From: Rhizophagus clarus
Lineage: Eukaryota; Glomeromycota; Glomeromycetes; Glomerales; Glomeraceae
Assembly: GCA_015698045.1 (NCBI GenBank)
Contig: BLAL01000036.1
Span: forward strand, 62,001-126,000
Direction: 5' to 3'
DNA length: 64,000 bases
Shown here: positions 1-11,407 of the stretch, piece by piece
Layout: each line of letters starts with the position of its first letter
Numbering within the stretch: position 1 is the stretch's first letter
Translations under genes and position numbers: made by a program
The notes under the pieces: generated by a model
What the model was told of the DNA's origin: nothing
Database searches by the model: none
The model's input: the letters and a program-made list of their open reading frames with translations, nothing else

Positions 1-34
1 TCAATTCAATTAATCGTGATTTCTCAGTCAACAG

Positions 35-3000
35 GAGAACGAAAATCAATATCTAACGGATATTTCATTGCCTCAGAATGAAAATCTACCAGTGGAAGAA
101 ATAACTTATCCGGAAGAGACATCCGAAATTGAAGCTCCTGTGGAAGAGATAGATTACAACAATAATTCTACTTTAGAATCGATAAGACCCACTTCTTCAT
201 CACCATCAACAAAGCAACCACTCTCAACAACAAATAAATCTATGTTTACTTATACCAATCCTTTTGATCTTTTAAAGAAATCTCCACCTTTATCTCCTTC
301 ACAATCATTAACTACTACTCAGTTGAGTTCACAATCTACTTTAACACCACAGAAAGAAGTTTCGGTGGTTCATAAAGACACTGGAGTTTTTTCACGACCT
401 CAGCAACAGAAAGAACCATTTCTTTCTGAATTGGCCGCATGGAATGTACGTGCAAATTTATCACCCAAGGCACATTCAAGGTACTATATTTATCCCTTTT
501 TTTGAAAAAATTTTATCTCTATTAAATAGTTTTTTACATTTCAATAGTATTCCAGATGGTGTTAAGCTTCCGCGAGGAACTATTCTTTATAATACAGGCA
601 AAAAAAATGAAATCGTATTATCCAGTAAAGAGTTACAACTTATCACTATAACACTCGTTCCAAGTGAATTAGAATATCGTGCAGGAAAATCAATTGCCGT
701 TAATGCGTTTTATATATGTTATGCTGTGAAAGGTCATTTTTTATGTCCCTTAAAATGTTATTATGAGTTCAAGAACTTAACTAGTATGTTTTTTTGTATA
801 ATTTTGAACAGGCGGAAAGATACGAGTGATTAGTACTTCATATGGTAGCAAAACATTACTGCGAAGTCACGACAAGTTTATTCTTGATATGTGCATTCAG
901 GATGTGCTTTTTGATGATGATAATAAAACGCAACTACTACTTGTAGTTGGCAGTGATAGTAAAATTACAGTTTGGGAATTATCTGAGCCACCGTCAGAGC
1001 GAGCAGCCGAAATCCCGTATGAAGAATTTCATATGTTGTCATTATAGTTTAATATTTTATATAATTTTAATTGAAAAAATTTATTTAGGTTCAAAATTTT
1101 ACTTGAAATTAATTCCAAGGAATCAATTGACGAATCAAAGTCCCCACGATATCATCGTGCTGTGTGGCATCCAGTAAACCGTAATATTTTTGCAGTAGCT
1201 ACAGATACTAATGACGTGCTGGTTGTTGATATCAACAAAATTTTGGAGAGCACCAAAGAAATGAGTTTTAAAGAATCTGAAATATCAGAGAAGATCTTGA
1301 AGTTTCAAATGCATGATAAGGTCCGTCTTTTTTATTTTTGGCAATTTAAAAGATCATTTCCATATCAAATTTGATGTGGGATACGTCGTTATTGATACGT
1401 ATGATCTTTTAACATAGCCCATCAATGACTTGGCTTTCTCCCCCGATGGAACGATTTTGGCTACGGCAAGTGATGACAGTGTCGCGTTTTGGGCACTTAA
1501 TTTTGAAAATGATGTCGGTATCAATCCAGTCCATAGAATAGTTCTCGACGGACAACAGGTATCTTCAGTATTGTTTATTGATGAAGAATATATGTCTTCA
1601 GGCCAATCTTTATTATCTAAATCCCGCTATATGATATTGGGGACCGAACGAAATACGATTCTTCATTTATATGATGTTGAATCATCCGAATATATACAAT
1701 CTATTAATTTTTTACCACCGCCAGAACGTCGATCTTCTTTAAATAAAACATATCGGAAAGAGGAGGCAATGTTTAATTGTGTTAGTTATGATCAAGAAAC
1801 TAGCACCTTATTAATAGCTAATAGCGCAAGAATTTCAATAATTGCTCTGCATTTACATTTACCACATAAGAAATCTGAACAGCTTGACCTTTACAATCAA
1901 AACGAACATGAATCGGTGGGTTCTGTTGATGATTCGACAGGCCCAAATGTCACTCAATTTGATTATATGATCGAATTTCCAGTCAACCAATTGATCGGAA
2001 GCTTTGTTGTAGTTCCAGACACGAATTCGTCACAAGGCATTTCCTTATACTGCATCCAATCTAAAGCCGTTCAACAATATCACATTGCCAAACATTTGTT
2101 ATTACCTCCAGATTTTGACGCTTGTCCAGAATTTGTTAGCGCGGAAGTTACGCTTGATCCATCACAACAAGAAGAAGTCGAAGACACCAAGAAAGAAGAA
2201 CAAAATGAAGTACCTATTACGGAAACATCCGAGTTATCTTCGCATTCCGGAGGTCAGTTGACCACAACAGAGGAAGGTAACATTGAAAAGGACATTATAA
2301 AAGAAATAGTAACGGCTGAAATGACTAATACGGTAACGGAAGAACATAACCCAGAAACTACAACTGTTGTTACCGAAGATATTTCATTAAATGAAAAGCG
2401 TGTCGTGCAAGAATCTACAACTGGTATTATGGTAGAATCAACAGTGAATTCAGATGAAAACGAAAGTAAAAGTCAAGAAAGTCAGAAAATATCGAGCTCT
2501 ATTAAATTATCCGGTCCTGTTGTAAATGGTACTATAGCCAAATTAAAAGAAAAAAAGAAGGCTGCTGCATCTCAAACATCAGTTCAAAATAATGATTTAT
2601 TATCTGATTCAGAAAGGACTTCTCGAAGAAAAGAACGTCGGGCTATGGAAAGAGACAAAGATAGTGGAAATGAGAATATGAACAATTCTCCCGAAACTGC
2701 CGGTAGAGCTGCAGGCAAAAAAACTGCAGATGGTATTTCAAAGAATAACGGAAAGATAGGAGCTGGTGAGAAAGCTAGAAAAACGCCAGAAGAAGGTACT
2801 GACGGAAATACTGGAGTAAACGTTTTTATTTCATAATAATTACATCTCAAAGAACTTATTCAATTTAATAGGTCAGTCTTCGACATCAGCACCTGCGGCT
2901 GGTATATCTAATGCTCAAATGCAAACGATCTTGAAAGAAATAAAGAAAGTAGAAGAAAATGTTACTAATAAGCTTGGAAAAATTTTTTCGAAAGAATTAG

Positions 3001-4725
3001 AAAAGCAATGTTAGTTTTTGTTCTCTTCTATTGAAAAATGGACCTTGATATTAACTGTTGTTTATATGACATTTAGTTCAAAAAATAGAAGAAGAACGCA
3101 TTGCACATCAAGCTGCCGAGATTTCGCGTCAGGAAACTATTCTCAAATTAGTTTCTCAATCTCTTAGTAACAACACATCTAAATTGTTGGAATCAACCAT
3201 TCGTAGTGAAGTTCAAACCTCAGTTCTTCCGACTCTGAGTAAAATGGTTACAAACGCCGTTGATAAGCATGTTCATAGAGGGATGGTTGAAGCGATAAAC
3301 AAAGTTAGTAAATTTCCGATTCCAAATTATTTTAAATTTTTTTATCACATAATAATTTAACTGTTTTATTGTGTAAATTTTTAGAATATTCCAACAGCTA
3401 TCGATAAAGCAGTTTCTGATAATGTGCCACGTGTTCTTTCTAAGGCTACTGTTATCGAGTCAATTGCTAAAGGAGTTTCCAAATCTACACGACCAGTTAT
3501 TGAAGAAACCTTTAGAGAAAACTTTACATCTGTGCTAATCCCATCATATCAAAAAGCTACAAACGCAATGTTTGAACAAATTACCACAACATTTGAGGCT
3601 GGATTAAACGACATTGCACATAAAAGTGCTCAGTCAGCTTCATATGCTAGTGCATATAATATTGATCAAAGTACTTTGGCGCGTTTACAAGCGTCCATTG
3701 ACCATCTTACCTTAAATGTTCAACAATTGCAAGCTAGTATTAATAATGCCAATGTTGGAGGTAACATTGTAAGACAAGTTGGTTTAGGAAAACATGTAGA
3801 TCAACAACTAGGACGCTCATCTGATGAATATCCTTTTATTATTTAACTTGTTTTAATCAAATTTAATAAAATAATTTACTTTCCTTGACGAACAATTAAC
3901 GTTGCAGCATCAACGAGCACGTTCTCTTTCTGGAGAATTAAAGCGAATTTTAATTCCACAAAGTGCGACCTCTGCACCAACACCTTCTATGTCGCATCAA
4001 GACACGTATAATAATTATACATCATCTAGTAGAGTTACTTCGTCACAGCCACATCAGATTCACCAGCAGCAACAATTTCATCAACAACGACAGCAACATC
4101 AACATCAGCAACCTCAACATCAGCAACAGTTATTATCACCAGTAGAACCACCTGGCCTTGAAGAAAACCTGAGTAGTGAGATTGAAAGGCACTTAGAAAT
4201 GGGAAATTATGAAGATGCTTTTGTAACAGTAAGAATATTCATAAATTTATAATTTATTCATTACGAGTTTTGATCTAATTCACTTTTATTATTCGTTGAA
4301 TTAGGCTCTTGCTTCCCATGATTTACCAATAATCCTCAGACTTTGCAACAAAATGAGCCCTAAGGCGGTTTTTCTTCCATCTAGGTCTTTATTATCACAA
4401 GCGGTTATACTTTCACTTATCCACCATCTCTCCTTAGAGCTGAATAAATTTTCAGAATTAAAACGAGCATGGGTAGAAGAGGCTATTATTAAGCTTAATC
4501 CAAAGGTATAAACCAATATTATTTACAAATAAAAAAAAAAAATTGTTTTTAACTATTTACAATTTTTAGGATCATGAAATTAGAGATCACTGTGAAAGGA
4601 TTTTACCAATGGTAAAGCAACGGCTTGAAGAATATTATTATCAAATAGCTTCACAAGATGCTCAAAGTCCCAATTTAAAAAATATTGGACTTTTAATTCA
4701 TGCTGTAACTGGATTATTAAGCTAA
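35..4725 (+). CDS. EDC4: EDC4/Ge-1-like mRNA-decapping scaffold (5' end outside window)
   Basis: Enhancer of mRNA decapping 4 (Ge-1) scaffolds DCP1/DCP2 in cytoplasmic P-bodies. Exons read by eye: 35(or 28)-480, 548-732, 812-1016, 1089-1320, 1418-2815, 2877-3009, 3077-3303, 3385-about 3795, 3908-4228, 4305-4505, 4570-4725; phases agree across all junctions. The first exon is S/T/P-rich. The next four encode the WD40-like domain, with blocks such as HDKFILDMCIQDVLFDDDN, YHRAVWHPVN and FAVATDTNDVLVVDI. Exon 5 continues into a long E/S/T-rich acidic linker ending in a K/R-rich stretch. Later exons form the helical, Ge-1-type C-terminus, with a Q/H-rich run near 4065-4130 and the ending LLIHAVTGLLS. 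The start codon lies upstream of the window. The 3' end of exon 8 is the least certain junction (donor guessed at 3796). No frame break seen. Family assignment rests on recognised motifs. Confidence 0.88.
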
Positions 4726-5164
4726 AGCTTGATGATATTTTTATTTTTTTTGAATTTTCAAATTGCAAATAAGTATTTTGTTCAGGAATTGTATTGTATA
4801 TTAGTAAATGAATATTGATTTTATTATAACTTTATTAAATAAGTGAAATTTAAAAATTTTAAATACAAATTATAAAATATAATATAGAAATATCAAATGA
4901 TACTTTATTTTTAAACCTAAAATTATAGGTTATATATATCTAAAAATAATTTATAATAATTACTAAAATTATCTTATTTGATAATTTAACATAATTATTA
5001 ATTAAATTAAAATTTTTGAAATAGATTTTATAATTAAACAATAAATACTTTAAATATTGTATATTAATTATATATTAAATTATATATCAAATTTATTATT
5101 TAAATTAATTAATATAGTTAATATATAAACCATTTATTATTTAAAAAAAACTATATATATATTA
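4726..5164. other. AT-rich 3' flank of the EDC4-like gene
   Basis: Almost pure A/T with many short TA and TTAA runs. It presumably includes the 3' UTR just after 4725. No coding signal, RNA gene or ordered repeat seen. Confidence 0.6.
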
Positions 5165-5182
5165 TTAATTAACTATTTTATT

Positions 5183-6008
5183 TTTTTTTTTAACCCTAAC
5201 AGGAGGTAAGAGTTTAACGTAGTTTTATTGAATATAGGAATAAATTATATTACAGTAAACATAAATGAAATTTAGCTAATGTCATGATCTACAACCATAC
5301 ACATAAAAATTATAGCAACTATCATTCAACCAGGAAACCTCCATTTGTAAACTCTGACTTACGCTATATACCTAGTGTAAGTAGGTACACATATATTATT
5401 TTATTTGATAATCACTTAGCCTTTTAATTCTATAATCATAGGCAAGGTATGTATTCCATTTTAAAAACAGTGTAATACTAGGATTAATCAAACGCTAACT
5501 AAAAAATTATTTTTTCTCCAGTCCTATCGTAACTTTTAAAACTTGATCCTACAGAATTAGAAAAGGCTTAGTATATATAAACTGAGTTCACAAATTCAGT
5601 ATGGATTTAGAAATCCCTATATAACAATAAAAACCATATACACAATAGCTGAATCAGATTGAGAAACATTCTTATAATATGAACTTATAATTTTTTTACC
5701 TTACAATTCTTATAGAGTATTTTTCTGCTCAAAAAACTTGAAATCTTGAAAACAAGTAAGCAAGTTGCTAGTCTCAAAAAAGAGAAATACAAAATGGATA
5801 CACCTTAAAGATAACAAGATGCCTAATTAGGAGCTAATAGAGTCTTGATCCAGACTGGTATTTTCTTTTTCTTAAAGTTTATAAATTAAAAAAAATGAAA
5901 ATATCATCTTTTACCTTAAAGGCATATAATAAAAAAAGCATGACGCATATATAAAAACTAAAAAGGATTTAATCAACAATTGAAAGTGATTCAATAAGAA
6001 TCTACAGA
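5183..6008 (-). mobile_element. 5'-truncated poly(A) retroelement fragment with 18-bp target duplication
   Basis: TTAATTAACTATTTTATT at 5165-5182 recurs, with one transition, at 6009-6026. Between them lies an 826-bp block. Read on the minus strand it ends ...CCTGTTAGGGTT followed by poly(A), seen as poly(T) from 5183. Long target duplication plus poly(A) at one end is the hallmark of LINE/SINE target-primed insertion. No coding sequence was recognised. Its 3' end differs from the other poly(A) elements in the window, so it is a separate family. The one-base difference between the duplications means it is not recent. Confidence 0.75.
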
Positions 6009-6026
6009 TTAATTAACCATTTTATT

Positions 6027-6420
6027 ACCTATATAAAAAATCTATTATATTATAATTAAAATTTAAATTTTTATTAAATTTAATATTTTTATTAAATTTA
6101 ATATTTTTATTAATTCAGCTTTAAAAGCATTTTTATACTAATCTATATTTTATTTTTACTTGAACTATTTATTATTAATAAGATTTTTATATTTATATTT
6201 AAGTTTGATAACTTCTTTAATAAATTGCTTATATTATTTTATTTTATTTATTTATTTATTTTTTTTTAAGATGTTGAAACTGTATAAGCATTTATTGAGT
6301 AAGAGAGGATTACAAATATAATCACTTCTGATTACCTATGAATACTTCCAGTTATAAACTGGTCTAATCATCTATAAAAGATTTCTGCCTACTAGAGGAT
6401 ATTATAACAATAAGTGACCG
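6027..6420. other. AT-rich spacer before the virus-like element
   Basis: TTTTTATTAAATTTAATA-type runs at 6060-6115 and a TTTA microsatellite near 6235-6265. No gene seen. The left end of the virus-like element is not marked by an inverted repeat I could recognise. Confidence 0.45.
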
Positions 6421-6429
6421 ATTCCCTAT

Positions 6430-8950
6430 TTCAGCTTTCTTACGAGATCATACTCTTGTTCTCACATGGAATATTGAGACGCAATCACAAGAGTTGGGTG
6501 AATTTGCTGAAGTCCTTAATTTGAATCATAATGTTTTTATGATTTGCATGACATTGCATTAGAAAGATGATCCAAAACCACTAAAGCAAATATGTATCAT
6601 CGATGTTGAGGCAGAACTAGATCCACACTGGACTACATACAATCGTATGTGAAAACCAAGAAAATCTGCTGAAAGCGTTTGCCCTCTGCTAGCGAGCATT
6701 TGCATCTGACATCCAAGTTGGGTTTAACGATTCTGACTATGATTGGCATTTTATTATGGAGAGAGCATATCATCTTAACATACTCGAGTGGATGTGAGAG
6801 CGAATGACAGGAAAGTCTGAAAGAAAGGAAAAATTATAAAGTGGAAATATCGTGGAAAGATAGGAGCGAAATCAGAAAATGATTACATGAAAAAGTACCC
6901 TGTTAAGGCTCCTGGGAAAGGGGAGGAGGATCCAGAGGAGAAAGAATATATAGGTGGTCCAATTAAGATCAAAATTAGTGTGGAAGAAGATTTTACTTTT
7001 AGCTTTCTTGAACTGCCAGGTTGCGTACCAATTGATGTCTGAGTGTGCCTCAAAAAATGTTTCCCTCGTTCTGAAGTCAATAAGAAAGGTTCACTTAAAT
7101 TTTTCTTACAAAAGTGTGGTCTTGACAGTAAGGCTGATATGCCATATGATAAAATGTGAAAAATCTATTCAGAGGCAAAAAAAAGCCCCTCCTCAACAAC
7201 CATAAAGAAATATGCGTGAAGTAGTATATTACTGTATTATAGATGCACTGCGCTGTCAAGAGCTTTTGGTAAACTAAAGTATAATAAATGATTATAGAGA
7301 GGTCACCTCTATAGTTTATATTTCTCTTTTTGACGCACACTATTGCGCAAATGGAATGAAGGTACAAAACCTTCTCAGCGCATATGCTGTCAAACGAGAT
7401 ATGGTAATAAGTACAAGGGTTCATGAAAATATAGAAAAAGGGAAATATCCTGGTGTGTACGTATATCCACCTAAAAAAGAAATTGAAAGTAAAAGACCTG
7501 TAACGGGATTGAATTTTGCTTCATTATATCCTAGTATTATAATGGCATATAACCTCTCTCCAGAAAAATTTATATTTGATCCAAAGGATGCCGATATTGC
7601 GTAAAATAATAGAAATAACTTGCATAAGATTGAGTTTTCGTTTAATAATTATATCGTCCAAGCTTGGTGCATCCGCCATGATAACCAAACGGAAAAGATA
7701 GGCCTATATCTGGTCGTATTGAAGGATTTATTTAACAAGAGGTTGGATCTTAAAGCATGTCTAGTCCCACTAGGAAAGAAAAAGCAACATCTTGGGAAGA
7801 TGATAAGTTCAACTAAAGAAAGAGGCAAAAAGATTCTGGAAAGCTTAAATTTAGAATATTCATCTGTATGCTTTGATTACGATTATTGGGATTCGAAGCA
7901 AAAAGCTTTGAAGGTATACATGAACACTTTTTATGGGGAAGCTGGAAACTCACTATCTTCTATCTTTCTTCGTGAATTAGCCTGTGGAACAACTACGGTG
8001 GGAAAATATAACCTTAATCTTGTTGCCAAATTTGTAACAAAGAAAGGGTTTAGGATAAAATATGGGGACACTGATTCTTTGTATCTTACCTGCCCAGATA
8101 AGTATTATGAAATATGCGATAGAGCTTTTAATGAAGGAAAGCTTTCCAAAGAAGCGTACTGGACTGAAATGGTTAAAATTACTATGGATGTGATGAGAAA
8201 GTTGCACAATCAAGTAAACGCTTATCTTAGGATAAAAAGTGGAACCTCTTATCTAAAGATGGCTTACGAAGAGGTATTATTTCCTGTCTGCTTTACTGGC
8301 AAAAAGAAGTACTTTGGGATTGAGCATGAAGATGTAGTAAACTTTAAACCAAAAAACCTCTTCAAGAAAGAAATAGAAACTGTAAAGCAAGGTAAATCCC
8401 AGCTTCTCAAATTCATCAAAGAGAAGATTATGAGAGAGGCTATGGATATAAATAATACATGCCCAATTTATGAAATTATTAAAGATACTCTTAAAGAAGC
8501 CCAAAACAAGGAATGGGATTTCAATAAATTTATCATAATAGGTACATGGAAGCCTAAGAAAAATAATCTCTGCAACAATCGCTTTATGGGACGTATGAGA
8601 GAGAGAAATGAGAGGATTTCTGATCCTAGTGAACGCTTTAGCTATGTTGTTGTGAAAGGTCCTCATCTTCGCAATGAGAAAGGCAGGTTAATACCGTATA
8701 GAGTTGGGGATTATATGGAGTATGCGGACATAGCAAAGGAGCAAAACATGGAAATAGATATCAATTATTATTTAGGCATTACGGTTGGAATATGCGCACG
8801 CTTTATTAATGAGAATGATAGTTATCAACCACCCCATCACATAAAATAATGCAGATCAAGGATTCAGATGTGAGAGAAAAGAAGATCGATAAATACTTTC
8901 AGGACGAGGCTGAAAGACAGCTTAAAAAATATATAAAAACTTTACAATAA
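6430..8950 (+). pseudogene. Family B DNA polymerase of the virus-like element (fossil)
   Basis: Replicative polymerase. The palm-domain signatures are recognisable: a motif A-like GLNFASLYPSIIMAYNL around 7510-7550, a motif B-like KVYMNTFYGEAGNS near 7910-7950, and motif C KYGDTDSLYLTCP near 8060-8090. The longest readable segment spans 7620-8849. The part before about 7350 is the exonuclease-side region and is less clear. The same order is known in protein-primed polymerases of Polintons and in polymerases of some large DNA viruses; I cannot separate these by eye. Broken, and treated as part of the fossil element. Confidence 0.75.
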
Positions 8951-9285
8951 ACCTTTCTAGGTATTTTGATGATTCGTCTGAAGCAGATATAGACGAGATC
9001 ATCAAATTATACAGATAGTACTCTTAGCCAAAATTCCTACAATCTGCTAAGAGAACTTATACAATATTATTTATATTTTTTTTTCTCGTGCAATAATACC
9101 GGCTAACTTCAATTTCTATATTCGATCTAGTCATGAGGTGACCTATTCTGACCTCCGATCACATACCTGGTCTCGCGCTTGCGCTGATTATATAGCCTGG
9201 CCTCAGATATGCCCAGAGATAATCATTAGTATTTTGCATATTAAAGTTTACGATCAGCTGAAAATCTACATATTTTAAAGATATA

Positions 9286-9624
9286 ATGTCTGAATTACGC
9301 GACCAAGTTTCTCAGTACATAGGTTTTGAACCAAATAAAATTCACCTCCCAATCACAGAAGAGGATAGGTGGCTATTTAATAAGATAATAGCAGATCAGG
9401 AAGGAATGGCAGATATCATAATGGATGACTATCAATTTTTATTACAGCATGGACATAATGGTAAGGGTGGTAACCTAATCCATATTGGTTGGTTATTAGC
9501 ATGTACAATGGCCCAAGCTAAAAAAGTCTTAATAAATCTGCCTAGAGATTTATCAGAAAAGGTATTAGTTCATACCAAGAAAAGATTTGGAGAAGTTTCA
9601 CTTGCATCAGTACTTATACGGTAG
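9286..9624 (+). CDS. Small protein of the virus-like element, unknown function
   Basis: A 112-residue reading frame beginning MSELRDQVSQYIGFEPNK, mildly acidic at its N-terminus, with a hydrophobic stretch (LIHIGWLLACTMAQAKKVL) near residues 63-81. I recognise no family. It stands alone between the polymerase and the minus-strand membrane protein, so its role is inferred only from its place inside the fossil element. Confidence 0.4.
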   Translation: MSELRDQVSQYIGFEPNKIHLPITEEDRWLFNKIIADQEGMADIIMDDYQFLLQHGHNGKGGNLIHIGWLLACTMAQAKKVLINLPRDLSEKVLVHTKKRFGEVSLASVLIR

Positions 9625-9776
9625 TCAATTAGGATTGAAAATAATAATGATCAGGTCTGGCTAAGAGGTCCTTTACATGGTTCCTATTTATATTTTTTCG
9701 TAGGTAGAGTATCGGTCATTTTTTTCCTTCCAGCCTCCGATCGTACAGCCAGCCTTTGGAAATGCCAATCTCTAGT

Positions 9777-10265
9777 CTAAATATATTGCTCAGCTTTTTC
9801 CTGTGTATTCTGTAACTTTTTCACAATAATAAACCACATAATTGCGATCAGAAGAAAAACTATTATTGAAATGGGAAGTATATATGACAAAAATTCATCA
9901 AGGCCAGTTTTCGAATCCATGCTACTCTTCTCCTGCAAAGCAGTATCTGAGGTGCCTATAAGTGAAGAAGCGTCAGAGGGTCTCAAAGAGACTGAGTCTT
10001 CCAGCCCACCATGTTTTTCGCCATATGAAGTACCTATCAGCCCACTTTTTACATGTGAATCTGACTGATTAGAGTATTCTGAGGCCAATAGATTAATCAC
10101 AGACTGAAGCGATTTTACTTCCTCTGATTTTGCAAAGTTATCAGCTTCGGCTTTGGCAAGAGATATTTCTGTACAAGCATTCTGAAAGACGAGCTTAGAG
10201 TTTTCAACCTTCAACCGCCTATTCTCATCTGACTCATCATTAAGATTTATATATTCACTTCGCAA
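9777..10265 (-). CDS. Coiled-coil protein with C-terminal membrane anchor (virus-like element)
   Basis: 162 residues. The N-terminal 60 or so are charged and heptad-like, rich in E, N, L and K, suggesting a coiled coil. A Ser/Gly-rich linker follows. Near residues 127-149 is a strongly hydrophobic segment, YILPISIIVFLLIAIMWFII, followed by a short K/Q/E tail. The topology is that of a tail-anchored or single-pass membrane protein. Family unknown. It faces the polymerase and lies within the fossil. Confidence 0.45.
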   Translation of the reverse strand: MRSEYINLNDESDENRRLKVENSKLVFQNACTEISLAKAEADNFAKSEEVKSLQSVINLLASEYSNQSDSHVKSGLIGTSYGEKHGGLEDSVSLRPSDASSLIGTSDTALQEKSSMDSKTGLDEFLSYILPISIIVFLLIAIMWFIIVKKLQNTQEKAEQYI

Positions 10266-10642
10266 CCTAGCATTATAGCCTCAAATTTTGGATGAGTCTT
10301 GCAAGATGCGGTATATCTCCTTTTCAAGATCATACGTTCCCATTTATTTACATTGGCCATAAACTGTAAAAAAACTTTTCATATTTTTTGTTAGAGAACA
10401 ATTACAATAAATATAGAATGAATAGGAAGAATATCGATCATTTTTTATTATTAATTACAAATAGTGAATTAGAATGTATTTTATCTATCTATAACAATAA
10501 ATTATATATTTTAGCATTCTCTCTCATCCTAAATCCATAAATGCTGAATTCTAATATTTATTATCCATCTAAAAAGATAAGTATTAATGCCTAATATTTT
10601 TTATACATCTAAATACATTGTCTAAAAAAATATCAGAGGAGT

Positions 10643-11271
10643 ATGTCTACCTCAATTTTGAAAATTCATTATCGGCGAAGTGCAACAGTCTTGACTTCTG
10701 AGCAGATCGAAGAAATTAGATATCTTAAAAATAAAGTTCTGGTATATATGATAGTAAAGAAGTATCATATTAATAAAAATCGTGTTCATGATATATGGAA
10801 TGATTGTGAGCGTTTTCAGCAAAATGGGAACCATTTTTTCAAGGAGCTTAGGAAGGTACAATCCATCTCATCAGTCCCTCCTTCAGAGAATAATTCCCAG
10901 AAAAAAGAAAATAATCATCCAATTTCAGGATCTTTAGATGGTTCCTTTGCTTTAGTGCCTGATTCTTCGAATCTCTCTAACTCGGCTAGGACCAATCCAT
11001 TTCATGAGTTAATGCTCAAGAAAAGCAAAAAATGAAAAAGAAACTACTGAAGCGCTCCCTCCAGGACCAGCACAAATCTATTCAAAGTTCTGACTTACCT
11101 GAGATTCCAGCAGAAAGCCTTTATCAAAACTCCGCCCTAGATATCTCACATGACATATTTGCTTCAATCAAAAAGGATCGTATAGAATTGGAGGAAGCTA
11201 TACGTGAATCAAAAAAGTTCTTAACTCTCAACTCATCCTTTCATTATATTCAGATAAAAAATACTTTGTAG
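10643..11271 (+). CDS. Helix-turn-helix-like small proteins (virus-like element)
   Basis: Two adjoining frames, 10643-11035 and 11032-11271, share a 4-nt ATGA overlap. The first (130 residues) has an N-terminal segment, SEQIEEIRYLKNKVLVYMIV then KKYHINKNRVHDIWND, that reads like a Tc1- or homeodomain-like helix-turn-helix of DNA-binding proteins. A Ser/Asn-rich, disordered C-terminus follows. The second (79 residues) is charged, with a helical IELEEAIRESKKFL stretch. Whether they are one gene or two is unclear. A regulatory role in the element is a guess from the HTH alone. Confidence 0.4.
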
Positions 11272-11407
11272 GGTCTCACTGAGACCATCCGCTAAGCCAG
11301 GGTGTATAGTTAGCAAGAAGAAAGGGATCATAGATTTTTATTAATCTCAATTAATTTAGCTTTGGAGATAAGAGTATCATATAGCAGTTTTTCAAGCTCT
11401 TCATAGC

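Noticed and set aside
2584-2850. Minus-strand 88-residue frame
   Set aside because: Antisense to the E/K-rich linker of the EDC4-like gene.
5190-5205. AACCCTAAC as a telomere remnant
   Set aside because: Only one unit; better explained as the tail of a poly(A) retroelement with an 18-bp target duplication.
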